From Cephaloticoccus capnophilus (GTDB lineage: Bacteria > Verrucomicrobiota > Verrucomicrobiia > Opitutales > Opitutaceae): 64,000 nt of DNA. The notes below the pieces were generated by a model. It was not told where the DNA came from. It saw nothing but the letters and a program-made list of their open reading frames with translations, and ran no database searches. The stretch covers positions 1-64,000 of the forward strand of contig NZ_LSZP01000044.1 in assembly GCF_001580045.1 (NCBI RefSeq). The letters are read 5' to 3'. Of the stretch, positions 28,661 through 37,398 are shown piece after piece. Each line of letters starts with the position of its first letter. Position 1 is the first letter of the stretch. The position numbers were made by a program, and so were the translations under genes.

Positions 28661-28697
28661 GATTATGCGTAGGGCTTACCCCTTGATTCGCATAATC
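28661..28697. promoter_or_regulatory. Inverted repeat upstream of siderophore-type receptor
   Basis: GATTATGCG and CGCATAATC, perfect 9-bp arms 19 nt apart, with a smaller AGGG/CCCT hairpin inside. It lies about 175 bp before the receptor gene in an otherwise empty 337-bp gap. It does not match a Fur box. It could be an operator or a leader hairpin; no promoter was assignable. Confidence 0.35.
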
Positions 28698-28870
28698 GGG
28701 CTGTGCGTCGTGAGAGCTGTTCGCACGTGGACGGCGCAGTGCCGCCCGCATGTTGACCTTAACCAACCAAACCCTGACGCGGGGCCTAAGGCGATTGCTG
28801 CGGGCTGCGCGCCAAAACGGAATAAATCCCGCCCAAGGGGTTTTTCTCCCAACCCTCGTACTATCCCCTC

Positions 28871-31216
28871 ATGAAGCTAAGTTTTTGTAGTTCGCGGTTG
28901 CTAGCACTCGCAGCGGCGAGTGCTGCGGCTGTGCCGTTTACTCTCGCGCAGTCCGTGCCCGACTCGCCGCCGGCTGACGCTGTCGAGATCTCCGTCGCCC
29001 GCCCCCGGGCAGAGGCCGACACCGTCACGCTGTCGCCTTTCGAGGTTTCCGTAAACCAGCCGGCCCGCTACCAAGCCGATGAAGCGGCTTCCGGTGGCCG
29101 CATCCGTACTCAGGTCATGGATACGCCCTCGACCGTCACGGTGCTGACCAACGAGTTTTTGGAAGACGTGGGCGGCAACCGGATCATCGATGCCGCGCTC
29201 TATGTCGCGGGTGTTTCCGAGGCGACCTTCCCCAATGGGCTCGATGCGGTAAACATCCGCGGCTTCCAGTCCACGGGCCGCCGTATCGACGGCTTTTCGA
29301 CCTTTGCGCAGGCAAACTTCGATCCCGCCGTCGTTGAGCGCATGGAGATCATCATGGGGCCTGATGCGCTGCTCTCGCCGACGGGCGTCCCGGGCGGCAC
29401 GATTAACCTCGTCACCAAGCGGCCTCAATTCACTTCGGGCGGCTACCTCAAGCTGCGCGTTGGCCAATACGACGCCAACCGTATCGAGACCGACCTTACG
29501 GGCCCGATTGGCGAGCGTTTCGCTTACCGCGTCATTGCGGCTGTGCAGGACAGCGAGGGCTACGTGAACGATACCTTCACCAAGAGCTACCTCTTCTCGC
29601 CTTCGTTTACTTGGCAGCTCGCGCCGCAGTCGCAGCTCACAGTGCGCTACGAATACTACGATGCGGAGACCTCGAACCTCGAGGGGATTCCCGTCGATCC
29701 TGCGGTAGGGACGGATAGCGATTTCCGCACGCTGCCCGGCGTGCCGCGTGACTTTAACTCTGCGCCTGACGACAAGTACTCCTTCCGTCGCGGACTGACG
29801 CACGCGCTGAATTTCCTTTTCACCTCGACCGTGACGGACCGGCTCAGCGTGCGGCTTGCAGGCCGTATCGGCGAGGTCGATACGCCCAACTCAGATTTCC
29901 GCTGGGGGCTCTCCACGCCCGGCGGTAGCTATAATCCGTTTACGGGGCGTTGGGAAGGCGGCACGATTTGGACAAATACGTCGAGCGATCCCGCCGCGCC
30001 CAACTGGGTCTCGGCTCCCGCGCCTGCGCTCAGCGATACCATCCGCCACCAGGGTACTTACAGCGGTGCACGCCGTCGCGAGCGCGATTTGCAAAACGAT
30101 TGGTCGTACATCGTGGACGCCGCCTTCGCCAAATCGACCACGCTCCTTGGCTTTGCCTACAGCTACGGGCACCAGAATTCGTACAACAACACGCAGAGGC
30201 TGCCTGACTTCACCGTGCCCGGCTTCGAGCGCCCGAGCGGCCCGCCCATCAGCAACCCCATCACGACAGACAGCCGTGGTGCGACCACGCGCTACCAGGC
30301 CTACCTCAGCGAGGTGCTTGAGCTGTTTAACCGGCGACTCGTGCTCTCCGGCGGTATCTCGCACGTGAGCTTTAACGGATTTAGCGGCAACAAGCTCGCG
30401 GCGGCGACCTCGACCACGGTCGCGGGCCAAGCCTTCCCCACTTCTGGCAGCAAGGCGACCTACAACTACGGCATCGTCCTAAAGCCGTTCAGTAAGCTCT
30501 CGGTCTATTACGGGCACAGCGAAAGTGCCGTCCCCTCCGGAGGCCGCGCGGTCTACGAAGGCACGCGCCCGCCCTTCTCGACGGGTAAGCAAGACGAGGT
30601 CGGCCTAAAGGTGCAGCTCTTCGAGAACCGCCTGCTCGCCTCGGTCGCCTACTACGAAATCGATCAAAGTGCCTATAGCGTCTTCAATCCAGAGAACCTC
30701 CGGGTGCCGCCTCCCCCAGTGCTGCTTCCCGACTTGGTGAGCTCGCGCGAGGCTAGCGGCTGGGAGTTTCAAGTCACGGGCAACATCACGCCCAATCTCT
30801 CGGTCGTCGCTAGCTATGCAGACACTAGGAATCGCACCCCTTACGGAGTGGTTCTGCGCGGCTCGCCCGAGGATAGCGCTGCAGTTTTTGTGCGCTACGG
30901 CGTCACGCACGGGGCGCTCGCCGGACTCTCCGCTGGCATCGGTGCAAATTACAGCAGCAAGCGTGCGGGCGATAACCCACCCAATCGCTTTGCGGTCGGC
31001 TCGACTCCCGAAAACCCGATCCCCTACCAGCCCTCGTTCTACTTGCCCGCGCGCACGCTGACCAACGCCTACGTGAGCTACCGCCGCGGGTCTTGGGACT
31101 ACCGGCTCGAGGTGACCAACCTCACCGACGAAGACCACTACGCGAGCCTTTCGCGGTCAATCGTCCAAGTCGGCGCACCGCGTGCGTTCTCCGCTACCGT
31201 GACTTACCGGTTCTAA
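28871..31216 (+). CDS. TonB-dependent siderophore-type receptor
   Basis: 781 residues with a signal peptide (LLALAAASAAAVPFTLAQ). An N-terminal VTLSPFEVSV segment, common in Opitutaceae receptors, precedes the plug: TPSTVTVLTNEFLEDVG, VNIRGFQSTGRRIDGF and VERMEIIMGPDALLSPTGVPGGTINLVTKRP, the FhuA/FpvA-like plug. The barrel ends RAFSATVTYRF with a terminal Phe. It probably imports ferric siderophores or another chelated ligand; no regulator or ABC partner is adjacent. A hairpin terminator follows at 31281. Confidence 0.9.
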   Translation: MKLSFCSSRLLALAAASAAAVPFTLAQSVPDSPPADAVEISVARPRAEADTVTLSPFEVSVNQPARYQADEAASGGRIRTQVMDTPSTVTVLTNEFLEDVGGNRIIDAALYVAGVSEATFPNGLDAVNIRGFQSTGRRIDGFSTFAQANFDPAVVERMEIIMGPDALLSPTGVPGGTINLVTKRPQFTSGGYLKLRVGQYDANRIETDLTGPIGERFAYRVIAAVQDSEGYVNDTFTKSYLFSPSFTWQLAPQSQLTVRYEYYDAETSNLEGIPVDPAVGTDSDFRTLPGVPRDFNSAPDDKYSFRRGLTHALNFLFTSTVTDRLSVRLAGRIGEVDTPNSDFRWGLSTPGGSYNPFTGRWEGGTIWTNTSSDPAAPNWVSAPAPALSDTIRHQGTYSGARRRERDLQNDWSYIVDAAFAKSTTLLGFAYSYGHQNSYNNTQRLPDFTVPGFERPSGPPISNPITTDSRGATTRYQAYLSEVLELFNRRLVLSGGISHVSFNGFSGNKLAAATSTTVAGQAFPTSGSKATYNYGIVLKPFSKLSVYYGHSESAVPSGGRAVYEGTRPPFSTGKQDEVGLKVQLFENRLLASVAYYEIDQSAYSVFNPENLRVPPPPVLLPDLVSSREASGWEFQVTGNITPNLSVVASYADTRNRTPYGVVLRGSPEDSAAVFVRYGVTHGALAGLSAGIGANYSSKRAGDNPPNRFAVGSTPENPIPYQPSFYLPARTLTNAYVSYRRGSWDYRLEVTNLTDEDHYASLSRSIVQVGAPRAFSATVTYRF

Positions 31217-31280
31217 GAGGCTGGGGCTTTCTGCGCTATTTGGTAAGTGGGCTGCCCGCGCAGCTCCACTTTTTCCCCGA

Positions 31281-31312
31281 GGCCGTGTTGCGCTAACGCA
31301 ATGCGGCCTTTT
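31281..31312 (+). terminator. Intrinsic terminator after siderophore receptor
   Basis: GGCCG-TG-TTGCG / CGCAA-TG-CGGCC with a CTAA loop and T4. A closely similar hairpin sits at 36100-36134 before mlaE. Confidence 0.75.
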
Positions 31313-31379
31313 CGGTTTCAGTGACGTGCTGGCCGATGCTCAGCGGGCCGCAGTTCGCCCAGCCTGGGCTGGCCGATGG

Positions 31380-31844
31380 TTAGCGGCTGCTGTCGGGCGC
31401 GTGCCCACTGCTGGCTTGGGCGATCCTTTCGTCGAGCCGGGCGAGTACGGTGGGGATGTGTGCGGCGATTTCGGTGTCGGGGAAGTCCTTGGGGATGGCT
31501 GAGAGGAGCTCGATGGCGCGCTCTGCGTCGCCACGAAGCTCGAACAGCATGAAGGCACGAGCGAAGGCGACGTGGGCGACACCCTCCGAGCGGTCGCCCG
31601 CGTATTTTTCTAAAAGTTGGTCGATGCGTCCAAAAAATTCATCGACTAGTGCTCTACTCGCCTGCCCTTCACTCGCCTCGCGATTTCCGAATTCTTCAAT
31701 AATAGCTTCTAGCTCAGCGACTGGCGGAGGGATTTCTGAGGTGTCGGCGGCTTCACCGGCCCCATCTTGGGCAAAGAGAGCGGGCGCACTCGGGCTGAGC
31801 AGCAGCGCCAGCACGAGGAGGAGCTGGGGGATGAGTTTTTTCAT
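31380..31844 (-). pseudogene. Secreted TPR-like protein, truncated paralogue
   Basis: 154 residues with a signal peptide (LLLVLALLLSPSAPALFAQ). It is about 70% like residues 1-150 of the larger neighbour at 32057. After HAPDS the neighbour continues with LLTIGQRRTGE; here one base is missing (AGCAGCCGCTAACC against AGCATCCTGCTGACC), giving a premature TAA. In the shifted frame LTIGQPRLGE is still readable, then homology is lost. So it is a frameshifted copy whose C-terminal beta-sandwich has gone. The upstream about 90 bp are also duplicated, so it may still be transcribed and make the helical N-terminal part. Function unknown. Confidence 0.7.
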
Positions 31845-32056
31845 GGGGAGAGGAGGGGCGTTGAAGAGAGTTTTCTCGGGGGCGGCTGCCGTCGCTCAGG
31901 GTTTATATTTGGCAGCAATCATTGCCAGCAGCCAGCGGACGAGAAGAAGGGAGGTATTTGGCTTCATGTTAAGAACTCCTTTGCTGGGGCGAGGTGGATA
32001 CTGAATCTCTGGAACGCGGGTGCTGGCAGGCATCGATGGCGGTGATGACGGCGTTT

Positions 32057-32956
32057 TCACTTCCGCCGTACTTCAATCTGATAACTGCCAGTGTTCCCGT
32101 TCCCGGATGAGGCTTCGATCACATACCCGCCCGGAGTCAGATAACGGACGATGCTGGCATCCGGTCCGAGATCATAGAGGCCGTAGATATGATCGTCATC
32201 AAGGAGGCTGGCGAAGAACTCGCTCTCTTCCGCGCTCTTTCTCTGGTGGCGAGTACCGTCTTCAGCGATTAGGGTACCATCCCCTCGGAGCAGGCGCAGA
32301 CCACAGTTGATCTTATCAGAGCTCCTCTCGATCATATCTCTGAACGGCCCGGGCAGACCACTGTCGATCTTATCAGAGTTCATCTCGATCACATATTCGC
32401 CCGCCTCGCGCACCACAAACGAGTACTTATCAGTGGATGGGAACTTAATAAGACCGTCGCGCCCTTCGCGCGTCACAATTTCGCCCGTTCTGCGCTGGCC
32501 GATGGTCAGCAGGATGCTGTCGGGCGCGCGCCAACTGCTGATTTGGGCGATCGCTTCGTCGAGCTGTTTGAGTGTAGTGGGGATATGTGCGGCGACTTGG
32601 GTGCCGGGGAAGTCCTTGGGGATGGCTAATAAGAGTTCGCGGACGCGCTCTGCGTCACCACGAAGCCGGAACAGCATGAAGGCACGAGTGGCGGCGACGT
32701 GGGCGACACCCTCCGAGCGGTCGGCCGCGTACTTTTCTAAAAGTTGGTCGATGCGCTCAAAGAATTCATCGGCAAGTGCGCTACTCTCCTGGCCTTCACT
32801 CTCCGCGCGAGTTTCGAACTCTTTCATAAGAGCTTGTAGCTCAGCGACTGGCGGAGGGATTTCTGAGGCGTTCGCGACTTGGGCAAAGAGAGTGGGCGCA
32901 CTCGGGCTGAGGAGCAGCGCAAGCACGAGGAGGAGCTGGGGGAGGCATTTTTTCAT
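32057..32956 (-). CDS. Secreted protein with helical repeat and PPC-like domain
   Basis: 299 residues. Signal peptide LLLVLALLLSPSAPTLFAQ; residues 25-145 are helical and TPR-like (FFERIDQLLEKYAADRSEGVAHVAATRAFMLF, IPKDFPGTQVAAHIPTTLKQLDEAI). From about 150, ILLTIGQRRTGEIV, DKYSFVVREAGEYVIEM, LRLLRGDGTLIAEDG and YLTPGGYVIEASSG...GSYQIEV read as a pre-peptidase C-terminal (PPC) type beta-sandwich. Likely periplasmic or exported. I know no named homologue. Paired with the truncated copy downstream. Confidence 0.7.
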   Translation of the reverse strand: MKKCLPQLLLVLALLLSPSAPTLFAQVANASEIPPPVAELQALMKEFETRAESEGQESSALADEFFERIDQLLEKYAADRSEGVAHVAATRAFMLFRLRGDAERVRELLLAIPKDFPGTQVAAHIPTTLKQLDEAIAQISSWRAPDSILLTIGQRRTGEIVTREGRDGLIKFPSTDKYSFVVREAGEYVIEMNSDKIDSGLPGPFRDMIERSSDKINCGLRLLRGDGTLIAEDGTRHQRKSAEESEFFASLLDDDHIYGLYDLGPDASIVRYLTPGGYVIEASSGNGNTGSYQIEVRRK

Positions 32957-33323
32957 GGGGAAGGCGGGGCGTTGAGGAGAGTTTTCTCGGGGGCGGCTGT
33001 AGTCGATCAGGGTTTATATTTAGCAGCCATCACTGAGGATTTTGAGTTGTTGTTTTGGTGAACCAGAGTTGAAGCGCAGCTCACATTCTTTCAGGAACAA
33101 AGGGGGACGGTGTTCATGAATGCCATTGTTTTAGTGCCATTGTATCAGCACACGCTTGGCTTGGTTTTAAAAATTCTCAATCCCGTTGATGTATTTTTTC
33201 TTCGGCAAAGTCCGTGGAGTGATTGCTGCGTTCATGCTGCAAACGGCTCACATCAAGGTTGTTGTAAGCGCTGCATCTATACGGCGTATCTCGCGGCTGA
33301 TCGGCGAGACCCAACGATTCCCG
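32957..33323. other. Intergenic region with no recognisable gene
   Basis: 367 bp. The first about 80 bp match the region upstream of the truncated paralogue (31845-31930). The remainder is AT-richer and shows no protein-like frame. An AAAGGGGGACGGTGTTCATGAAT stretch near 33100 recalls the flanks of small transposons, but nothing more can be supported. Confidence 0.4.
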
Positions 33324-33887
33324 CTATTTAAGTTCCAACCTCAGCAAGGGACGGTCAAAACGACGACGACAGACCTCCTTAAATCCTTGCGCAAGAAAAA
33401 CAGAAGTCTTGCCGACGAAAAGATCACTGGCCCCACTGCTGGCGATCGCATCACGCGGGCAGGCTTCAATCGCCCAAGCTCCCTTCTCCACCGCGTACTC
33501 AATGGCGTGACACAACAAGTGACTCATCGCACCTGATCGTCTGTGGCCGGCCTTGACAAAAAAACAGGAAATAAACCAATCATTTTTAATCAAGGAAGGT
33601 TTTGCTATGGAGGAACGACAGATCACTGGATAATCCTGCGAGGGAGCAAGCGCGCACCAACCATACGGCGCATCGCCATCAAAAGCCACAATTCCAGGCG
33701 ACTGCCCTGTGTTCACAATGTGCTGGATGTATTGTTTTCTGCCATCGCGTCCCAGCTTCTCCCATTTGGGCCTCGGCAATCGCCACCAAGTACACCAGCA
33801 GCCGCTATTGCCACCTTGATTAGAGCCCATGACTTGCTCGAAATCTGACCAAGTTGCAGGCGAAAGCGCTTTAAAAGATGATTGCAT
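33324..33887 (-). CDS. GNAT-family N-acetyltransferase
   Basis: 187 residues from ATG 33887 (MQSSFKALSPATWSDFEQVM). The N-terminal part contains GCWCTWWRLPRPKWEKLGRDGRK; the acetyl-CoA region is FISCFFVKAGHRRSGAMSHLLCHAIEYA (the R-x-x-G segment, here RRSGAM) followed by GAWAIEACPRD. This type, with the GCWCMWWR motif, is a known uncharacterised GNAT subgroup. It follows the EamA gene by 2 bp, so it is probably co-transcribed. Base composition is lower in GC than the region around it. Confidence 0.8.
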   Translation of the reverse strand: MQSSFKALSPATWSDFEQVMGSNQGGNSGCWCTWWRLPRPKWEKLGRDGRKQYIQHIVNTGQSPGIVAFDGDAPYGWCALAPSQDYPVICRSSIAKPSLIKNDWFISCFFVKAGHRRSGAMSHLLCHAIEYAVEKGAWAIEACPRDAIASSGASDLFVGKTSVFLAQGFKEVCRRRFDRPLLRLELK

Positions 33888-33889
33888 CG

Positions 33890-34801
33890 CTATTGTTCTT
33901 TTCGTCCGGCATAAACTGCGACAACGATTAGCACCATCCCTGCCAGCATGGTCACTGTCGGCACCTCTCCAAGCCAAATAAAAGCGCCGGCAACGCCAAA
34001 AACGGGAATTAAAGTGAGCCACAGTCCTGCTGCGCCTGGGCGTAGATATTTTAATCCAATCAGATATAGCCAAAATGCCAGCGCATATTGAATAATCCCA
34101 GACAATGACGCATAAATAATCGTTCCCAGCCTCACCTCAAAGATGGACTGGTTGATCATCCCTGATACCGTTCCTGCAATATAAATAGAGATGGCGCACA
34201 TTAATCCAATGAACTGTTGGCTGCTGGCAAGTACCGCGGCTGGAAAGCGATTTGCCCATTTTGCAGAGAGTACGACATAGCTTGCCGCAAATAGTGTTGA
34301 TAAAACAATCAACAAATCCCCTGCCAGGCTCTTGTTGGCGTTGCTGGTGGCAGAATCATAAGAAACCAAGAGCAATCCTGTTACAGCAAATAAAATACAA
34401 GCAAAGAGATTCGCAGACGGTTTCTCTTTAAAAATTATCCATGCCAGCACCAAGATAAAGATGGGTTCTGTTGAGCCAATAATAGACGCACTGCCAGCCG
34501 ATGTGAGACTCAAGCCCCACAAGCCCACGCTATAGGTAAGGCCGGGTTCCAAAATTCCGGTTAATGACGCTCTACCCAAAGAAGGCGAAATATATCTCCA
34601 AGGTTTATGAGGCATCGACAGTAGCAAGAGCGTCAATACACTTGCGATCAACTGGACAACCAAGAGCAGAGGCGCTGTAAAACTGTTTAGCAGATCTCGG
34701 CTCATAACGGTTGCGAATCCCCAACAAGCAGCAGATCCAATCATTGCTAGCGTTGCAATGACACCTACACGTTTATTTGCAGATTCTGTCGATGCACTCA
34801 T
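33890..34801 (-). CDS. EamA/DMT-family metabolite exporter
   Basis: 303 residues from ATG 34801; an ATG at 34840 would add 13. Ten membrane helices in two EamA halves are readable: MIGSAACWGFATVMSRDLL in the first, SIIGSTEPIFILVLAWIIFKEKPSA at the end of the first half, and GLWLTLIPVFGVAGAFIWLGEVPT in the second with the typical E-x-P motif. DMT exporters move amino acids or related metabolites. Its neighbours (an acetyltransferase and an AEC carrier) suggest a small efflux or detoxification unit, but no substrate is deducible. Low GC relative to neighbours. Confidence 0.88.
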   Translation of the reverse strand: MSASTESANKRVGVIATLAMIGSAACWGFATVMSRDLLNSFTAPLLLVVQLIASVLTLLLLSMPHKPWRYISPSLGRASLTGILEPGLTYSVGLWGLSLTSAGSASIIGSTEPIFILVLAWIIFKEKPSANLFACILFAVTGLLLVSYDSATSNANKSLAGDLLIVLSTLFAASYVVLSAKWANRFPAAVLASSQQFIGLMCAISIYIAGTVSGMINQSIFEVRLGTIIYASLSGIIQYALAFWLYLIGLKYLRPGAAGLWLTLIPVFGVAGAFIWLGEVPTVTMLAGMVLIVVAVYAGRKEQ

Positions 34802-34883
34802 TTTATCTAGGGATACGCTGGGATAAGCTATTCCGCGCATTTTCCCAAAAAGATCAGATATTCTTTAGATCACAAACAATATC

Positions 34884-35801
34884 TTAGAAGAAAAAACTGC
34901 CGAGGATGAGGGTAATGGTTATTCCGGAAAGCATAGTCGTCCAGGTTATGATGGAGGCCATCGCCTCAGAGTCACCGCCCATTTGCCGAGCAAGAATATA
35001 GGCGTTACCCGCACAGGGAACCGCCGCATACAATAGTGCGATATTTGCAGGCACGCCAGAAGCACCTTGAACTTTTAATAGAACCATTGTGCAGATTGGC
35101 ATGATAAGCAGTTTTAGTGAAACGGCATAAATGGTGGCAATCGTCCGGCTGGCTTGCATGCTTAGCATCAGACCACTACCCACCGACATGAGGCTGAGCG
35201 GGGTCGCCGCGCTGCCGAGGTAGCTGAGAAACTGCTTTATAGCGCCTGTTATATTAAGGCCAATCACATTGATGGATAACCCAAGCAAGGCAGCAATAAT
35301 CAGTGGATTTTTTACGATAGCGACCAGTGTGCCTTTGAACGATTTTTCCCCACCGTTGCCGTAGTGATTCATCACTAATACACTCATGACATTGGTTATA
35401 ACTATCATGTAAGCGATGAAAATGCCTGATAGTGCTACGCCCTCTGCCCCAAATAAAGATTGAGAAAGGGCAATAAGCACATAGGAGTTGTAGCGAACTC
35501 CTCCTTGGGAAATAGAGGTAAATAAATCATTTCTTACTTTGATAACGTGCTGGCCGGCAAAGATAAGGGCAGCGACCATAAGAGTCCCGCCAATGGTGGC
35601 AACAATAGCTGTTGATGTGCCGGTATTATCGAAGTTTGCTCGGCTTATATCCAGCAGCAAGAGCGAAGGGAAAAATACATAGTAGACCAGCTTGTCTACC
35701 GATTTCCAGAAGCCGTCCTCCAGCAGGAAATAGTTTTTGCCAATATAACCGGCCACGATAAACAGAAAGATCGGCAGAATCGATAGAAAAGTGTTTAACA
35801 T
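34884..35801 (-). CDS. AEC-family transporter
   Basis: 305 residues with ten hydrophobic segments: LSILPIFLFIVAGYIGKNYFL, KLVYYVFFPSLLLLDISRA (the family's conserved N-terminal pattern), then a second half beginning NPLIIAALLGLSINVIGL and ending TTMLSGITITLILGSFFF. This is the auxin-efflux-carrier superfamily, which in bacteria carries malonate, malate or amino acids. It lies 82 bp upstream of the EamA gene on the same strand and has the same lower GC content; the three probably arrived together. Confidence 0.88.
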   Translation of the reverse strand: MLNTFLSILPIFLFIVAGYIGKNYFLLEDGFWKSVDKLVYYVFFPSLLLLDISRANFDNTGTSTAIVATIGGTLMVAALIFAGQHVIKVRNDLFTSISQGGVRYNSYVLIALSQSLFGAEGVALSGIFIAYMIVITNVMSVLVMNHYGNGGEKSFKGTLVAIVKNPLIIAALLGLSINVIGLNITGAIKQFLSYLGSAATPLSLMSVGSGLMLSMQASRTIATIYAVSLKLLIMPICTMVLLKVQGASGVPANIALLYAAVPCAGNAYILARQMGGDSEAMASIITWTTMLSGITITLILGSFFF

Positions 35802-35916
35802 GCTACTGCCTCCACTCTTATGAAAAAAAGGGTCTTAGGAAGTAAATAGGTTTGTATGACATGTTAACTTTCTGATATGGGTAGTAAAAACAGGTACTTC
35901 AAGCGTTATTGACTAT

Positions 35917-36041
35917 CTTAGTCTCAGGAGTGAATAACCCCGGCCTTGTTCCGGGGCTTCTCCGCCCCAGTTAGGGGAGCCTTTGGCTCGCTTGCTCTCG
36001 CCGTGAGTGGCGAGGCGTGCGCTTTGGCTCCTGAGACTAAG
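35917..36041. repeat. Structured repeat, copy 1, bounded by 14-bp inverted repeats
   Basis: CTTAGTCTCAGGAG at 35917-35930 is perfectly inverted at 36028-36041. Inside are CCCCGG/CCGGGG, AGGGGAGCC/GGCTC and CTCGCC/GGCGAG hairpins. The core (35929-36026) matches the reverse complement of 57984-58106, including compensatory stem changes. The rest of the 370-bp gap (35802-36171) holds the terminator-like hairpin at 36100 and no gene. Confidence 0.75.
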
Positions 36042-36099
36042 CGCAAAACCGATGTTTACCGCTCATCGGGCGCGGATGAGCGGTACGTCAATAAAACCG

Positions 36100-36134
36100 A
36101 AAAGGCCGGGTTGCTCTAAGGCAATGCGGCCTTT
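36100..36134. terminator. Bidirectional terminator-like hairpin before mlaE
   Basis: AAAAGGCCG-GG-TTGC / GCAA-TG-CGGCCTTTT with a 6-nt loop; A4 and T4 flanks make it symmetrical. It shares GCAATGCGGCCTTTT with the terminator at 31281-31312. Confidence 0.6.
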
Positions 36135-36171
36135 TGTATTTCAGGCTGATTACGCTACTCAAGTTCTGCCC

Positions 36172-37395
36172 ATGACCGTTGCTCCGTCCGATAGCTCTCA
36201 AGCGCGCGCTGACTTCTCCCTCAATGAGGCGGCGGTGGGCGGGCGCGTGGCCACAGTCACGTTGTCAGGCCGGTGGAGTGTCATGGCGCGCAGGCCGAGT
36301 GCAGAGGACTTGCTCGCTGAAATGGCGCGGTCGTCGCCTCAGGTGACTACTTTAAAAGTGGTAGGCGCGTTCGATACGGAACGAGTGGCGGGGCCGGGTC
36401 TGCGCCCGCGACCCGCAGCCGAAATAAAAAGGGCTGTGGCTTGCTGGGACTCCTCGCTGCTCCTTTTCCTCTTTGACCTCAAGTGCGGCTGCGAGCGCGC
36501 AGGGATTGGCTGCGATCTTTCGCAAGTGCCGCCGCGCTTGTGCGAGCTGGTCGCGCAGTTTGCGGCGGCGCACGAAACGAGTGTGCCGCGCGACCGCTCG
36601 GAGCCTTTTCTAGCGACCGTGGGGCGCGAGACGCTTGATGCGCTGCGAAAAGGCAGGGAGTTTTTCGCGTTTGTAGGCGAGTGCGCGATCAGCCTCGGCG
36701 GGCTTGTCCGCCGTCCGCGAAGATTTCGCTGGGCCGACTGCCTAGAGCAGATGCAGCACTGTGGGGCGATGGCCCTGCCGATCGTGAGCCTCGTGAGTAT
36801 CCTCGTCGGCATGACGCTCGGCTACACGGCGGCGCTCATTTTGCGCCAATATGGGGGCGACATCTACGTGGCCGACCTTGTAGGAATCTCGATGCTGCGG
36901 GAAATGGGCGCGCTGATGACAGCCATCGTTTTGGCGGGCCGCTCAGGTGCGGCCTTTGCCGCGCAGCTTGGTAACATGAAGGCGAGCGAGGAGATCGACG
37001 CACTGCGCACGCTCGGGCTCTCGCCGATCGACTTCCTCGTCATGCCGCGGCTGCTCGCGCTGTTTGTGATGATGCCGCTGCTCGCGCTCTATGCGAACTG
37101 CCTCGGCATCCTCGGTGGGATGCTAGTGGCCTCCGCGGTGCTCGATATTTCGCCCTCGGCCTACTGGGTCGAGATGCTGACGATTGTCGACTTATCCGAC
37201 CTCGCCTCGGGCCTTATCAAGGCGGCGACTTTTGGCGTCATCGTGGGGCTGGCGGGCTGTTTGCGCGGGCTCCAAGCGGAGCGCAGCGCAGTCGGCGTCG
37301 GCATGGCGGCGACCTCCGCCGTCGTGACCGCAATCCTCTTCATCATCATCGCCGATGCGCTTTACGCGGTCGTTTTCGACATTTTGGGAATTTAA
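36172..37395 (+). CDS. mlaE: MlaE-type ABC transporter permease with N-terminal STAS-like domain
   Basis: 407 residues from ATG 36172. Residues 1-150 are not membrane-spanning and look like a diverged STAS/MlaB-like domain (VATVTLSGRWSVMAR, LLFLFDLKCGCERAG). Residues 185-405 are the MlaE permease: ALPIVSLVSILVGMTLGYTAALILRQYG, VADLVGISMLREMGALMTAIVLAGRSGAAFAAQLG (family signature) and EEIDALRTLGLSPIDFLVMPRLLALF. With mlaF (3 bp on) and mlaD it forms an intermembrane phospholipid-transport complex of the Mla type. STAS-MlaE fusions are known and would replace a separate MlaB. Confidence 0.92.
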   Translation: MTVAPSDSSQARADFSLNEAAVGGRVATVTLSGRWSVMARRPSAEDLLAEMARSSPQVTTLKVVGAFDTERVAGPGLRPRPAAEIKRAVACWDSSLLLFLFDLKCGCERAGIGCDLSQVPPRLCELVAQFAAAHETSVPRDRSEPFLATVGRETLDALRKGREFFAFVGECAISLGGLVRRPRRFRWADCLEQMQHCGAMALPIVSLVSILVGMTLGYTAALILRQYGGDIYVADLVGISMLREMGALMTAIVLAGRSGAAFAAQLGNMKASEEIDALRTLGLSPIDFLVMPRLLALFVMMPLLALYANCLGILGGMLVASAVLDISPSAYWVEMLTIVDLSDLASGLIKAATFGVIVGLAGCLRGLQAERSAVGVGMAATSAVVTAILFIIIADALYAVVFDILGI

Positions 37396-37398
37396 ACA

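Noticed and set aside
33110-33536. Plus-strand frames overlapping the GNAT gene end
   Set aside because: They lack ribosome sites and known motifs and largely oppose the acetyltransferase coding strand.
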